Positions 1 through 6,651 of a stretch of 31,492 nucleotides of DNA are shown here, one piece after another. Within the stretch, counting starts at the first letter, position 1. Each line of letters begins with the position of its first letter. The stretch lies in the IMG/VR virus record IMGVR_UViG_3300033146_001603, positions 1-31,492 of that record. One strand, given 5' to 3'. The DNA comes from a virus. A program made the translations under genes and the position numbers. Under the pieces are notes generated by a model that was not told where the DNA came from, made no database searches, and was given only the letters and a program-made list of their open reading frames with translations.

Positions 1-1
1 T

Positions 2-298
2 GTAAGTGATTTGATTAAAGATCATAAATTTGATCAAATCATTCATACCGTAATTGATCCAAATATTTTCGAGCCTGCCGTTTTAGATATTATCAATTTT
101 GATTTTGTGACATCTTCAAATGCCAAAATGTGTTATGATAATCATATTATGAAACTACCTCAATTCAAAATATACATTGATGATAAAAAGATACAAATTG
201 AAAATGAAGAAAAAGAAAAACGAGAAGCAATTGATTATCTGGTTAAAAGGGAAGAAATAAAGGAATACGAGCGAATCAAAGAAAAATACAATCTATAG
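2..298 (+). CDS. 3' end of an unknown phage protein (truncated by window edge)
   Basis: The reading frame is open to the left edge of the window (it can be read from base 2), so the true start lies upstream and only about the last 98 residues are visible. No stop precedes the first internal start-like TTG at 11. The C-terminal third is rich in Lys and Glu and probably forms a charged helix. I do not recognise the family. The stop is followed after 8 bases by the radical SAM gene, whose ribosome-binding site (ATAGGAG) overlaps this stop, so the two are likely co-transcribed. Confidence 0.75.
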   Translation, partial: VSDLIKDHKFDQIIHTVIDPNIFEPAVLDIINFDFVTSSNAKMCYDNHIMKLPQFKIYIDDKKIQIENEEKEKREAIDYLVKREEIKEYERIKEKYNL

Positions 299-306
299 GA
301 GTAAAA

Positions 307-1335
307 ATGAATCTTGAAATGTTTGAAAATGATAAAATAAAAGAAGTTTCCTCCTCTTCTTATAATTATCATTTTGATAAAATGACAGGACAATTTGCTC
401 GGTGGGGATATTCTTTTGAGTCTGATCCTGAATATGCTCCTGCTCCTGAAATTCTTGATATAGAAGTCACAACCATATGTGATCATGGTTGTGCTTTTTG
501 TTATAAATCAAATACCGCAAATGGCACAAATATGTCATTTGAAACCTTCCGAACTATCATTGATAAATTTCCAAAAATGTTAACACAAGTTGCTTTTGGA
601 GCAGATGCTTCCGCAACTTCAAATCCTGATTTATTTCGAATGATGTGGTATGCTCGTGGTGCTGGTTTCATTCCAAATATAACGGTTGCTGATATTTCTG
701 ATGAAACGGCTATTAAATTAGCAAATGTATGTGGTGCGGTAGCTGTTAGCAGATATAGTGATGCTCAAGTATGTTATGATTCAATTAAGCGACTTACCGC
801 TGCGGGCTTGGAGCAAGTGAACATTCATGTTTTGGTAAGTTTGGAAACTCTTCCATGGATTTATAAAACATTTGATGATTATTTGAACGGGAAAATTCCT
901 GGTTTAAATGCGATTGTTTTATTGGGGTTGAAGCAAAAAGGACGTGGGGAACATTTCAATCGTGTTGATCAAAAGAGTTATAATAAGATAATTGAATATG
1001 CTTTACATTTTGATATTCCGATTGGTGCTGATTCATGTTCTGGTCCGAAATTGATTCAAGCTGTTCAAGGTCGTGATGATTATCAAAAGATTTATGATAT
1101 GGTTGATCCATGTGAATCAACATTATTTAGTTGGTATGTTGATGTTGATGGAATTGGTTATCCTTGCTCTTTTACACCTGGAAATCCAAATTGGGAAAGT
1201 GGTATTGATATGACCAAGATTGATAATTTCAATAAAGATGTTTGGATACAAAAGAAAGTTCTTGACTTTAGACGCAATCTGGTAAATAATAAAGATTGTA
1301 ATGGTTGTAGGGAATGTCCACTTTATACGATTTAG
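307..1335 (+). CDS. Radical SAM protein with C-terminal auxiliary cysteine cluster (SPASM/twitch-like)
   Basis: This is a radical S-adenosylmethionine enzyme of 342 residues. The CX3CX2C motif that holds the catalytic 4Fe-4S cluster is at Cys58, Cys62 and Cys65, just after a beta-strand-like stretch typical of the family. The C-terminal part has Cys269, Cys287 and a CX2CX2C group at 331, 334 and 337, which looks like an auxiliary Fe-S domain of the SPASM/twitch kind. Enzymes with that layout often modify peptides or proteins (sulfatase maturation, RiPP maturation), but the substrate cannot be read from sequence. An AGGAG site sits at good distance from the ATG. Downstream within 10 bases begins a zinc ribbon gene, then two proteins with identical N-termini, which are candidate substrates (inference). 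A distant NifU/IscU scaffold gene at 4486 might supply clusters. Confidence 0.9.
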   Translation: MNLEMFENDKIKEVSSSSYNYHFDKMTGQFARWGYSFESDPEYAPAPEILDIEVTTICDHGCAFCYKSNTANGTNMSFETFRTIIDKFPKMLTQVAFGADASATSNPDLFRMMWYARGAGFIPNITVADISDETAIKLANVCGAVAVSRYSDAQVCYDSIKRLTAAGLEQVNIHVLVSLETLPWIYKTFDDYLNGKIPGLNAIVLLGLKQKGRGEHFNRVDQKSYNKIIEYALHFDIPIGADSCSGPKLIQAVQGRDDYQKIYDMVDPCESTLFSWYVDVDGIGYPCSFTPGNPNWESGIDMTKIDNFNKDVWIQKKVLDFRRNLVNNKDCNGCRECPLYTI

Positions 1336-1344
1336 GGGTTTAAC

Positions 1345-1551
1345 ATGCCTGAAAGAAAAATTTATTGTTCTGGTTGTCAATTATTTTTGGGAACTATTCA
1401 TAAAGCTAAATTAAGAAAGAATATGGTATTTCTCTGTGAGACATGTGAGATGAATCGATATTTGGATAAAGGCAAGGCGAATAAAACTGAAACCAAAACA
1501 GATAATCCATTTGGTGATATCTTTGGTGGAGCTTTCAAGGGGAAAATGTAA
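1345..1551 (+). CDS. Small zinc-ribbon protein
   Basis: This 68-residue basic protein has two CX2C knuckles, Cys8/Cys11 and Cys31/Cys34, that would bind one zinc ion in a ribbon fold. The rest is a short charged tail ending in a Gly/Phe-rich segment (residues 55-68). It follows the radical SAM gene by 9 bases, and its TAA overlaps the ATG of the next gene by one base (TAATG), so translation is probably coupled. No enzyme motif is present. It could be a nucleic-acid or protein adaptor; the exact role is unknown. Confidence 0.8.
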   Translation: MPERKIYCSGCQLFLGTIHKAKLRKNMVFLCETCEMNRYLDKGKANKTETKTDNPFGDIFGGAFKGKM

Positions 1552-2045
1552 TGAAAATTAGAAATGGTTTTGTGAGCAATTCAAGTTCAAGTTCTTTTAT
1601 TGTTAATCTTGGCAAACGAGTTAAAACGAAAGATGAACTTGCCGAGGTTCTGGGTGAATGTAACCCTCGAAGAGTTTCAACAAAATTTGTCACTATTGAT
1701 GATGTAGTGGATTATGTTTGGAATAATTTAACATGGGTTGATGAAAGCCCCAATGCCATTTTCACAATGAATGATGTTGAAATTGATGATTTCTCAATCT
1801 CTGAATATTTGTTTAGAGATATTATTTCTGATTATGTTAATCGTTCATGGGGTGAAGATCGTCAGACGATTGCTGAATTGAAGAAAAATTTAATTGAAGC
1901 TCTTGATAAGAGACTCACCACAAAAGGTGATTATAGTACATATATTGAACTTGACATCTCTGATTGTACTGATTTTGGGAGTGCTTTAGAACAAGGTGAA
2001 ATTTTTCGGAACTGTAAATCCGTAAATCGAATTTCTCATCATTAG
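1551..2045 (+). CDS. SNSSSSSF-motif protein 1 (unknown function)
   Basis: This 164-residue acidic protein begins with MKIRNGFVSNSSSSSFI. The same 17 residues begin the next gene, after which the two sequences diverge completely. From memory, this N-terminal block opens many otherwise unrelated hypothetical proteins of phages and bacteria; it has no function that I know of. The remainder (residues about 25-164) looks soluble, with alternating acidic and hydrophobic segments and no recognised motif. It overlaps the zinc ribbon gene by one base. The pattern (constant head, variable body, two in tandem) suggests a recognition or processing signal, possibly for the upstream radical SAM enzyme; this is inference. 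Confidence 0.85.
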   Translation: MKIRNGFVSNSSSSSFIVNLGKRVKTKDELAEVLGECNPRRVSTKFVTIDDVVDYVWNNLTWVDESPNAIFTMNDVEIDDFSISEYLFRDIISDYVNRSWGEDRQTIAELKKNLIEALDKRLTTKGDYSTYIELDISDCTDFGSALEQGEIFRNCKSVNRISHH

Positions 2046-2054
2046 GAGAGAATA

Positions 2055-2492
2055 ATGAAAATTAGAAATGGTTTTGTAAGCAATTCTTCAAGCTCAAGTT
2101 TTATTATCAATATTGGTATTGTGAAGAATGAAGAAAAATTTAATAAATTCCTGAACAAACATAAGATTAAACAAGGTTGGGAATTTATCATGATGAATAT
2201 GGCTGAATATCTTGAAAATGATGATTCTTATCCTGTATGGTCAGAATGTGATTGGGCAGGATATTATGGTGGAAAATATAGCATTGACGAAATTTTCAAA
2301 GAAGATCCCAACGCAACTGTATTTGTTAAAATTGGCACAGGACCGAGTGATGATAGTCATTTTTGGAATGGTTATGATTATGATTATGATGTTGATCTTA
2401 GTGAATTTGATGAAGTCGATCAAAATATTGGAAATGTTGATAATGGGGTAATGCTGGTAGAAACTCATTTTGGAGCAGGTCGAGATGGATAG
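2055..2492 (+). CDS. SNSSSSSF-motif protein 2 (unknown function)
   Basis: This 145-residue, strongly acidic protein opens with the same 17 residues as the gene before it. An AGGAG site (TTAGGAGAG) precedes the ATG. Residues about 18-60 are Lys-rich; residues about 61-145 are rich in Asp, Tyr and Gly, with a Tyr-Asp run near residues 105-115. No catalytic motif is seen. Codon use in the shared head differs from that of its neighbour at several synonymous positions, so the heads are not just a fresh DNA copy. Its stop overlaps the start of a short hydrophobic ORF. Confidence 0.85.
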   Translation: MKIRNGFVSNSSSSSFIINIGIVKNEEKFNKFLNKHKIKQGWEFIMMNMAEYLENDDSYPVWSECDWAGYYGGKYSIDEIFKEDPNATVFVKIGTGPSDDSHFWNGYDYDYDVDLSEFDEVDQNIGNVDNGVMLVETHFGAGRDG

Positions 2493-2610
2493 GCAAACAG
2501 AATTTTGTTGCTTCGCAGTTTTAATTGTAATTTGTTTAATCAATCTTAATTGTGGTGAACCATCATTGATTGATTTGTTCAGGGAATGGTTGCGGTCATT
2601 TGGATATTGA
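2485..2610 (+). CDS. Small hydrophobic protein (41 aa)
   Basis: A 41-codon ORF starts inside the end of the previous gene (8-base overlap) with a GGAG 12 bases upstream. It encodes a short head, one hydrophobic Cys-containing stretch at about residues 8-23 that could cross a membrane or act as an uncleaved signal, and a charged tail ending in Arg-Ser-Phe-Gly-Tyr. It fills the space before the late promoter at 2624. Being so short it may be non-functional, but it is the only candidate for this stretch. Confidence 0.45.
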   Translation: MDRQTEFCCFAVLIVICLINLNCGEPSLIDLFREWLRSFGY

Positions 2611-2623
2611 AAAATTTCATCTT

Positions 2624-2631
2624 TATAAATA
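2624..2631 (+). promoter_or_regulatory. T4-type late promoter element (TATAAATA)
   Basis: An exact match to the T4 late promoter core lies in non-coding DNA 38 bases before the tail-fibre-like gene. By analogy with T4, where sigma factor gp55 recognises this element at about -13 to -6, transcription would start near 2637 and cover the fibre, chaperone and Fe-S scaffold genes. No -35 hexamer is present, as expected for late promoters. Confidence 0.7.
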
Positions 2632-2669
2632 ATAACAATAATAATGAAATATAGGAGATTCCAAATATT

Positions 2670-4001
2670 ATGAGTAATATAAGTGATTTTTTAGGAAGTG
2701 GTGGGAATAGTGTTAGTGGTGGGGATATTAATACTGTTGTTGAAACAACAACCATTGACGCTGAAAATGGGTATTATCATGAGCTTTATAGTAAAAATTT
2801 ACTTCATCAATATACGTTAAGTACACCATCAGAAGATATATCAATTTTAGTGACGAATAAGGGTCAAACAGTTTTAGTTGTTAATGGTTATCATTTAAAT
2901 AGCGGTGATGAATTGGGTTTTGTTTATACAAACAATACTTGGTATATTGCGAATGAAAATTTAATCAAATTCCCATATCCTACTTCTTCAGATCTAAAAT
3001 ACCAAACAATATGCTCAATTGATTCAACACATTTTTTATTAGTTTATTCTGATCCAAATAATCTTTCGATATTAAAGGCTGTTGTTTGTACAATAACAGG
3101 CGTTAATTTTACTTTTGGATTAGAAAACACGTTGTTTACCGCAGCTGGCACTTGTTCATATTTAACCGTTGCAAAATTAACTTCATCTTCTTGTGCGTTA
3201 GGTTATACCATTTACCCTTCGGGAAAAATGTGTGTTTTAAGTATATCAGGAGATACAGTTACTGCGGGCACTTCAACTTCAGTTGCGAACTATGTACAAT
3301 ATAGTAAATTGGTTAGTCTTGATTCAACCCATGTTAGTATGATTTATTATTATTATAATGGTTATATCGTTAAGTGTGTTGGAGCAACAATTTCAGGAAC
3401 AACTGTCACGATGGGTTCATCAAAGACAATCATAGATTCGAACTCATCAGCCCGACCAAATTTTGATATATGCTTTCTTGATTCAACTCACGTATGTTTC
3501 GTTGTTGAAAATACAGAAACATCTAAAACTGAAGCATTTATTGGTACTTTATCGGGTTCTACTATGTCTGTTGGTGCTTCAAATCGGATTAGTAATGAAG
3601 GGGATAATTATGAAATTCTTAGTGTATGTTCTTTAACCCCAACAAAAGTTGTAATTTCACATCAGAATAATTTTAAATATATAAAGGTTGGTGATATTTC
3701 AGGAAACACTATAACTTTTGGTGGTTTAGGTATTCAAGTTGTTAATTCATATGGTTATATTAAAGAAATGGTGGCTTTAGATTCCACAACTTGTATAGTT
3801 ATTGATAAAACAGCAATATTAGGAAAATACAATATTTCAGGAAATGCTATTTCTGAGGATTTGTCTAGCATTTTAACCACGTATAGTAATACTAATACTT
3901 GTAATACAATTGTAGAATTAACCCCAGGTTTTTATTTAATACCGTATATAAGCTCATCCGCTGGTTTATGTTTTCAGCTTTATGATACATCTTTAGCATA
4001 A
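2670..4001 (+). CDS. Tail fibre-like protein with about seven propeller-type repeats
   Basis: This 443-residue protein is probably a virion surface or receptor-binding component. The N-terminus (MSNISDFLGSGG) resembles the start of many phage fibre or structural proteins. Residues about 30-100 form a beta-rich domain. From about residue 112 onward there are seven diverged repeats of roughly 50 residues with the pattern hydrophobic-LDSTH-beta strand-(variable)-ISG(N/T)T(V/I)T-G, beginning near residues 114, 168, 215, 268, 319, 367 and 414. That count fits a seven-bladed beta-propeller. Cys residues recur at strand positions. The gene lies behind a late element and just before a likely fibre-assembly chaperone. 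The AGGAG is 12 bases from the ATG, a little long. Confidence 0.75.
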   Translation: MSNISDFLGSGGNSVSGGDINTVVETTTIDAENGYYHELYSKNLLHQYTLSTPSEDISILVTNKGQTVLVVNGYHLNSGDELGFVYTNNTWYIANENLIKFPYPTSSDLKYQTICSIDSTHFLLVYSDPNNLSILKAVVCTITGVNFTFGLENTLFTAAGTCSYLTVAKLTSSSCALGYTIYPSGKMCVLSISGDTVTAGTSTSVANYVQYSKLVSLDSTHVSMIYYYYNGYIVKCVGATISGTTVTMGSSKTIIDSNSSARPNFDICFLDSTHVCFVVENTETSKTEAFIGTLSGSTMSVGASNRISNEGDNYEILSVCSLTPTKVVISHQNNFKYIKVGDISGNTITFGGLGIQVVNSYGYIKEMVALDSTTCIVIDKTAILGKYNISGNAISEDLSSILTTYSNTNTCNTIVELTPGFYLIPYISSSAGLCFQLYDTSLA

Positions 4002-4032
4002 CAGAATTAATCATGAAAATTGGGAGATAAAA

Positions 4033-4467
4033 ATGAATTTCAGATTTGACGAAAAATTTTTCTTTGTTGAAACAACTTATAATTTTAATAAAGAAAATAC
4101 CACAAATATTGCTCCACCTGCTTTAATTAAAAATTATAAATTTAATAAAGAGTTAAATATTTGGGAATATATTCCAGATAAGGAAATTTGGGATATTCAA
4201 CAAAAATATGTAAACATGGCAAAAGAAGCAAATGCCAAATTTAGTGATTTAGAAATAACTACTTTTGATACGCAAAGAACTGAATGGTTATATTGGATAC
4301 AAGATAATTCAACCAATACCCCAGCTGTTGATGCTCTAGCTTTGGCAAGAGGTATATCAAAAGAAGAACTTATGAATAAAATTGGAGTAGCTGTAACTAA
4401 TTTAATGACTTTGGTTGGTCAACAACAAAAAGAAGAAGATGAATATAAAGCTTCTTTAACAGAATAA
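4033..4467 (+). CDS. Probable tail fibre assembly chaperone
   Basis: This 144-residue protein has no enzyme motif. Residues about 80-135 have a pattern I associate with tail-fibre assembly proteins (Tfa-like): a TFDTQR segment, a Trp-rich helix, TPAVDALA-ARGI, and a helix ending in a Gln/Glu/Lys-rich tail. Position supports this: it follows the fibre-like gene by about 30 bases with its own GGGAG site. Chaperones of this kind often bind the fibre tip and are encoded directly downstream of the fibre. It could instead be a short tail protein. Confidence 0.55.
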   Translation: MNFRFDEKFFFVETTYNFNKENTTNIAPPALIKNYKFNKELNIWEYIPDKEIWDIQQKYVNMAKEANAKFSDLEITTFDTQRTEWLYWIQDNSTNTPAVDALALARGISKEELMNKIGVAVTNLMTLVGQQQKEEDEYKASLTE

Positions 4468-4485
4468 TTATTAATTAGGAAAAAT

Positions 4486-4854
4486 ATGTATAGTGATAAA
4501 GTAATGGATCATTTTTCAAATCCACGAAATGTTGGGGATTTAGAAAACGCAAATGCTGTTGGTGAAGTAGGAAATGCCACCTGCGGTGATATAATGCGAA
4601 TGTATTTAATAGTTGAAGATAATATTATTAAAGATATTCGGTTCAAAACATTTGGGTGCGGTGCTGCTATAGCCACGTCTTCAATGGCAACAGAAATGGC
4701 AATAGGTAGGACTTTAGAAGAAGCTGAAGCTCTAACGGATTTGGCGGTAGCTGAAGCCTTAGAAGGATTGCCACCGGAAAAAATGCATTGTTCAAATTTA
4801 GCTGCAAGTGCTATTCATGAAGCAATTAAAAATTATCGTTTAGAAAATTCTTAA
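4486..4854 (+). CDS. NifU/IscU-type iron-sulfur cluster scaffold
   Basis: This 122-residue protein matches the N-terminal NifU/IscU scaffold domain over its whole length. It begins with the family's YSDKVMDHFSNPRNVG signature. All three cluster-binding cysteines are present (Cys33, Cys58, Cys102), as is Asp35 in the NATCGD loop. The LPPEKMHCS segment (95-103) carries the LPPEK form seen in NifU-like proteins rather than the LPPVK of E. coli IscU. It should assemble Fe-S clusters for transfer to apo-proteins. It sits at the end of the late fibre unit and ends tail-to-tail with the HNH gene (4-base overlap). No cysteine desulfurase is visible, so host IscS/NifS would have to supply sulfur. A potential client is the radical SAM enzyme at 307. 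Confidence 0.92.
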   Translation: MYSDKVMDHFSNPRNVGDLENANAVGEVGNATCGDIMRMYLIVEDNIIKDIRFKTFGCGAAIATSSMATEMAIGRTLEEAEALTDLAVAEALEGLPPEKMHCSNLAASAIHEAIKNYRLENS

Positions 4855-5105
4855 AAAGTATATACCGCTGGGTTAATGCGTTCAATTATATTGGATTCAT
4901 TTTCCCAGTGGTATAATAGTTTATAACCATCTGTCGTTAAAAACCGTCCTTCTAAAATTATCATTCCCATATGTACTCGTCTATGACAATTAGGACATAT
5001 ATGAGCTTTATTTGAAAGTTCATTTGTTCCACCCTCAGACACCGAAACAATATGATGTTCATCTAATATAATATTTGTTTCTGAGCAAATTTCACATAAA
5101 TTCAT
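4851..5105 (-). CDS. HNH endonuclease (small, possibly homing)
   Basis: This 84-residue protein is the only confident minus-strand gene. It shows a compact HNH fold: CX2C at Cys4/Cys7, the His17-His18 pair of the first catalytic strand, the central Asn32, and CX2CH at Cys37/Cys40 with His41 and His45. It probably makes nicks or double-strand breaks in DNA. I chose the ATG at 5105 because an AGGAG lies 8 bases before it; longer in-frame versions would start upstream of the promoter. A minus-strand TATAAATA precedes it. It may be a homing nuclease inserted next to the endonuclease VII gene, or a packaging-type HNH protein. Its 3' end overlaps the scaffold gene by 4 bases. Confidence 0.85.
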   Translation of the reverse strand: MNLCEICSETNIILDEHHIVSVSEGGTNELSNKAHICPNCHRRVHMGMIILEGRFLTTDGYKLLYHWENESNIIERINPAVYTF

Positions 5106-5124
5106 TCGTTTTTCTCCTGTCATA

Positions 5125-5138
5125 TATTTATATAAATA
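5125..5138. promoter_or_regulatory. Overlapping divergent late promoters (TATTTATATAAATA)
   Basis: The 14-base palindrome contains TATAAATA on the + strand (5131-5138) and the same element on the - strand (5132 down to 5125). It sits exactly between the minus-strand HNH gene and the plus-strand endonuclease VII gene. Each predicted start point falls at or next to the ribosome-binding site of its gene (AAGGAG at 5144-5149; AGGAG at 5118-5114 on the - strand), giving leaders of only about 10-15 bases. Confidence 0.65.
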
Positions 5139-5155
5139 TAGATAAGGAGTAAATA

Positions 5156-5644
5156 ATGAAACAATTAAAACAAAAAGAATTAAAAGATTTACGTGAAAAA
5201 TTGTACGCAGAACAAAAAGGTATTTGTCCACTTTGTAAAACCAAAATTCGACTTGATGAAGCGGTTATAGATCATCAACATAAAACACTAAAAGAAGAAA
5301 TCGGTGCTGATGGCGCAGGGTTAGTTCGTGGCGTTTTGTGTCATAGATGTAATACTGTCGAAGGTGGAATGATTAACAAGTTCAGACGCTATGGAATATA
5401 CCTAAAGGACTATACCCAATTTTTAAGAAATTTAGCGGATTATTTGGATCAAGAACCTCTCCCCTATATTCATCCTACCGAAGCTCCAAAAATCCCCAAA
5501 TTAGGCAAACGTGATTTCAATAAATTATTAAAACTTTATAAAGCGAAATATCCAAGAAGAAAAAAAGGATTAACTTATCCGAAATCAGGTAAGCTTACTA
5601 AAAAATGGATAGATTTATTGGAAGAATTTAAGGAGGATTGGTGA
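5156..5644 (+). CDS. 49: Recombination endonuclease VII (Holliday junction resolvase)
   Basis: This 162-residue homologue of T4 gp49 (157 residues in T4) resolves branched DNA before packaging. The zinc cysteines are Cys24/Cys27 and Cys62/Cys65, the catalytic Asp39-His40 pair sits in VIDHQH, and Asn66 completes the His-Me active site (CHRCN). The C-terminal half is Lys-rich and helical, in keeping with the dimer-forming and DNA-binding part of the family. AAGGAG lies 6 bases before the ATG. A late promoter element directly precedes it, which fits the late need for this enzyme. Its TGA overlaps the LpxC start by one base. Confidence 0.92.
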   Translation: MKQLKQKELKDLREKLYAEQKGICPLCKTKIRLDEAVIDHQHKTLKEEIGADGAGLVRGVLCHRCNTVEGGMINKFRRYGIYLKDYTQFLRNLADYLDQEPLPYIHPTEAPKIPKLGKRDFNKLLKLYKAKYPRRKKGLTYPKSGKLTKKWIDLLEEFKEDW

Positions 5645-6483
5645 TGCTAATGAAACAACGAACATTAAAAGATGAATATAAATTTGAAGGGATTGGTCTT
5701 CATAGTGGACAACGATCTAAATTGATATTAAAACCAGCTGGTCCAAATCATGGAATTGTGTTTCATGCCAAACATTCTTTTGTTATAACAAAAATTCCAT
5801 ATTGTATTGAAAACGTTACTGATTCTAATTATTCAACTACTATTGGGAAAGATGGCGTATATGTTCAAACAATTGAACATTTAATGTCAGTTCTTTATGC
5901 GTTACATATTGATAATTTAGATATTTTCATTGAAGGTGATGAAGTTCCAGCTTTAGATGGTTCAGCTTTGGAATTCTGGATCGGGATCAATTATGTTGGT
6001 CTTGAATTCTATGAAAAATTCAATCAAGAGCCAATTAAAATAAAAGAGCCTTTGGAAGTCCATGATGGCAATTCATATATTAAAATCTCCCCCTGTAATC
6101 ATAAATTAGATATTCGATGTAGTATTGATTTTCCAAATACGGTAATTGGCAATCAAAACATTCAGATGATAATGGAAACAAGAAGTTTTATTACTGAAAT
6201 TATGTCTGCCAAAACGTTTGGATTTATGAAAGATTATGATGAATTGTTAATTAAAGGATTAGCTCAAGGTTCAAATCCACAGAACACAATTATTATTGGA
6301 AATCCTAATATCATCAATCCAAATGAGATGGTTCATTCTGATGATTTTGTTCGGCATAAAATATTAGATTTAATGGGTGATTTATCCTTGTTAGGGAGAC
6401 CATTATGTGGTTCAATTGATTCTTATTGTGCTGGTCATTCATTAAATCAAAAAATAGTGAAAAAGATACTTGACAATTGTTAA
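5644..6483 (+). CDS. lpxC: LpxC: UDP-3-O-acyl-N-acetylglucosamine deacetylase
   Basis: This is a full LpxC-family protein of 279 residues from the ATG at 5644, which has AGGAGG 7 bases upstream and overlaps the previous stop (TGATG). LpxC is the zinc enzyme that commits UDP-GlcNAc derivatives to lipid A synthesis in Gram-negative bacteria. Zinc ligands His79, His238 and Asp242, the general base Glu78, the catalytic His265, and Thr191-Phe192 all fall at the same numbers as in E. coli LpxC. The GIGLHSG start, IEHLMS, DGSA and VRHKILDLMGDL blocks are clear. The protein ends at residue 279, so it lacks the last 26 or so residues of the 305-residue E. coli enzyme, the region that holds the FtsH degradation signal. 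A role in altering host LPS or envelope synthesis during infection is inference. Confidence 0.93.
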   Translation: MLMKQRTLKDEYKFEGIGLHSGQRSKLILKPAGPNHGIVFHAKHSFVITKIPYCIENVTDSNYSTTIGKDGVYVQTIEHLMSVLYALHIDNLDIFIEGDEVPALDGSALEFWIGINYVGLEFYEKFNQEPIKIKEPLEVHDGNSYIKISPCNHKLDIRCSIDFPNTVIGNQNIQMIMETRSFITEIMSAKTFGFMKDYDELLIKGLAQGSNPQNTIIIGNPNIINPNEMVHSDDFVRHKILDLMGDLSLLGRPLCGSIDSYCAGHSLNQKIVKKILDNC

Positions 6484-6498
6484 GTATTCGTATATAAT
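6470..6498 (+). promoter_or_regulatory. Sigma70-type promoter for the topoisomerase/modification unit
   Basis: A perfect TTGACA (6470-6475), 17-base spacer and perfect TATAAT (6493-6498) overlap the last codons and stop of lpxC. The start point should be near 6505. The wider -35 box (ACTTGACAATT) is shared with the promoters at 18454 and 23844. It can drive everything from 6505 to 14396. Confidence 0.88.
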
Positions 6499-6504
6499 AC
6501 AGGT

Positions 6505-6651
6505 ATGAAAAAGTCAATTCCAAAAATAAATAAATTAGCCGGACTTAGGTTGAAAACCAAAGCTCCGGTTACTTTTGTTGATAAAAAGAAATCAACGAAT
6601 AAATCTGCTTGTCGTGGAAAGGTAAAGAATGGCAACTTTGAGAAAGAATGA
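6505..6651 (+). CDS. Possible small basic leader protein (48 aa)
   Basis: A 48-codon ORF begins at the predicted transcription start of the promoter before it, so the message would be leaderless. No Shine-Dalgarno site is present. It is strongly basic (many Lys, one Cys) with no recognised motif, and overlaps the start of the topoisomerase gene by 23 bases. It may be a real small protein, or simply an open stretch in the 5' leader. The leader also contains a possible weak hairpin (CCGGA near 6539 with TCCGG near 6565). Confidence 0.35.
   Translation: MKKSIPKINKLAGLRLKTKAPVTFVDKKKSTNKSACRGKVKNGNFEKE

Noticed and set aside
2644-2673. 9-codon ORF overlapping the tail-fibre start (ATGA)
   Set aside because: It has no ribosome-binding site and is too short to separate from the 5' leader.
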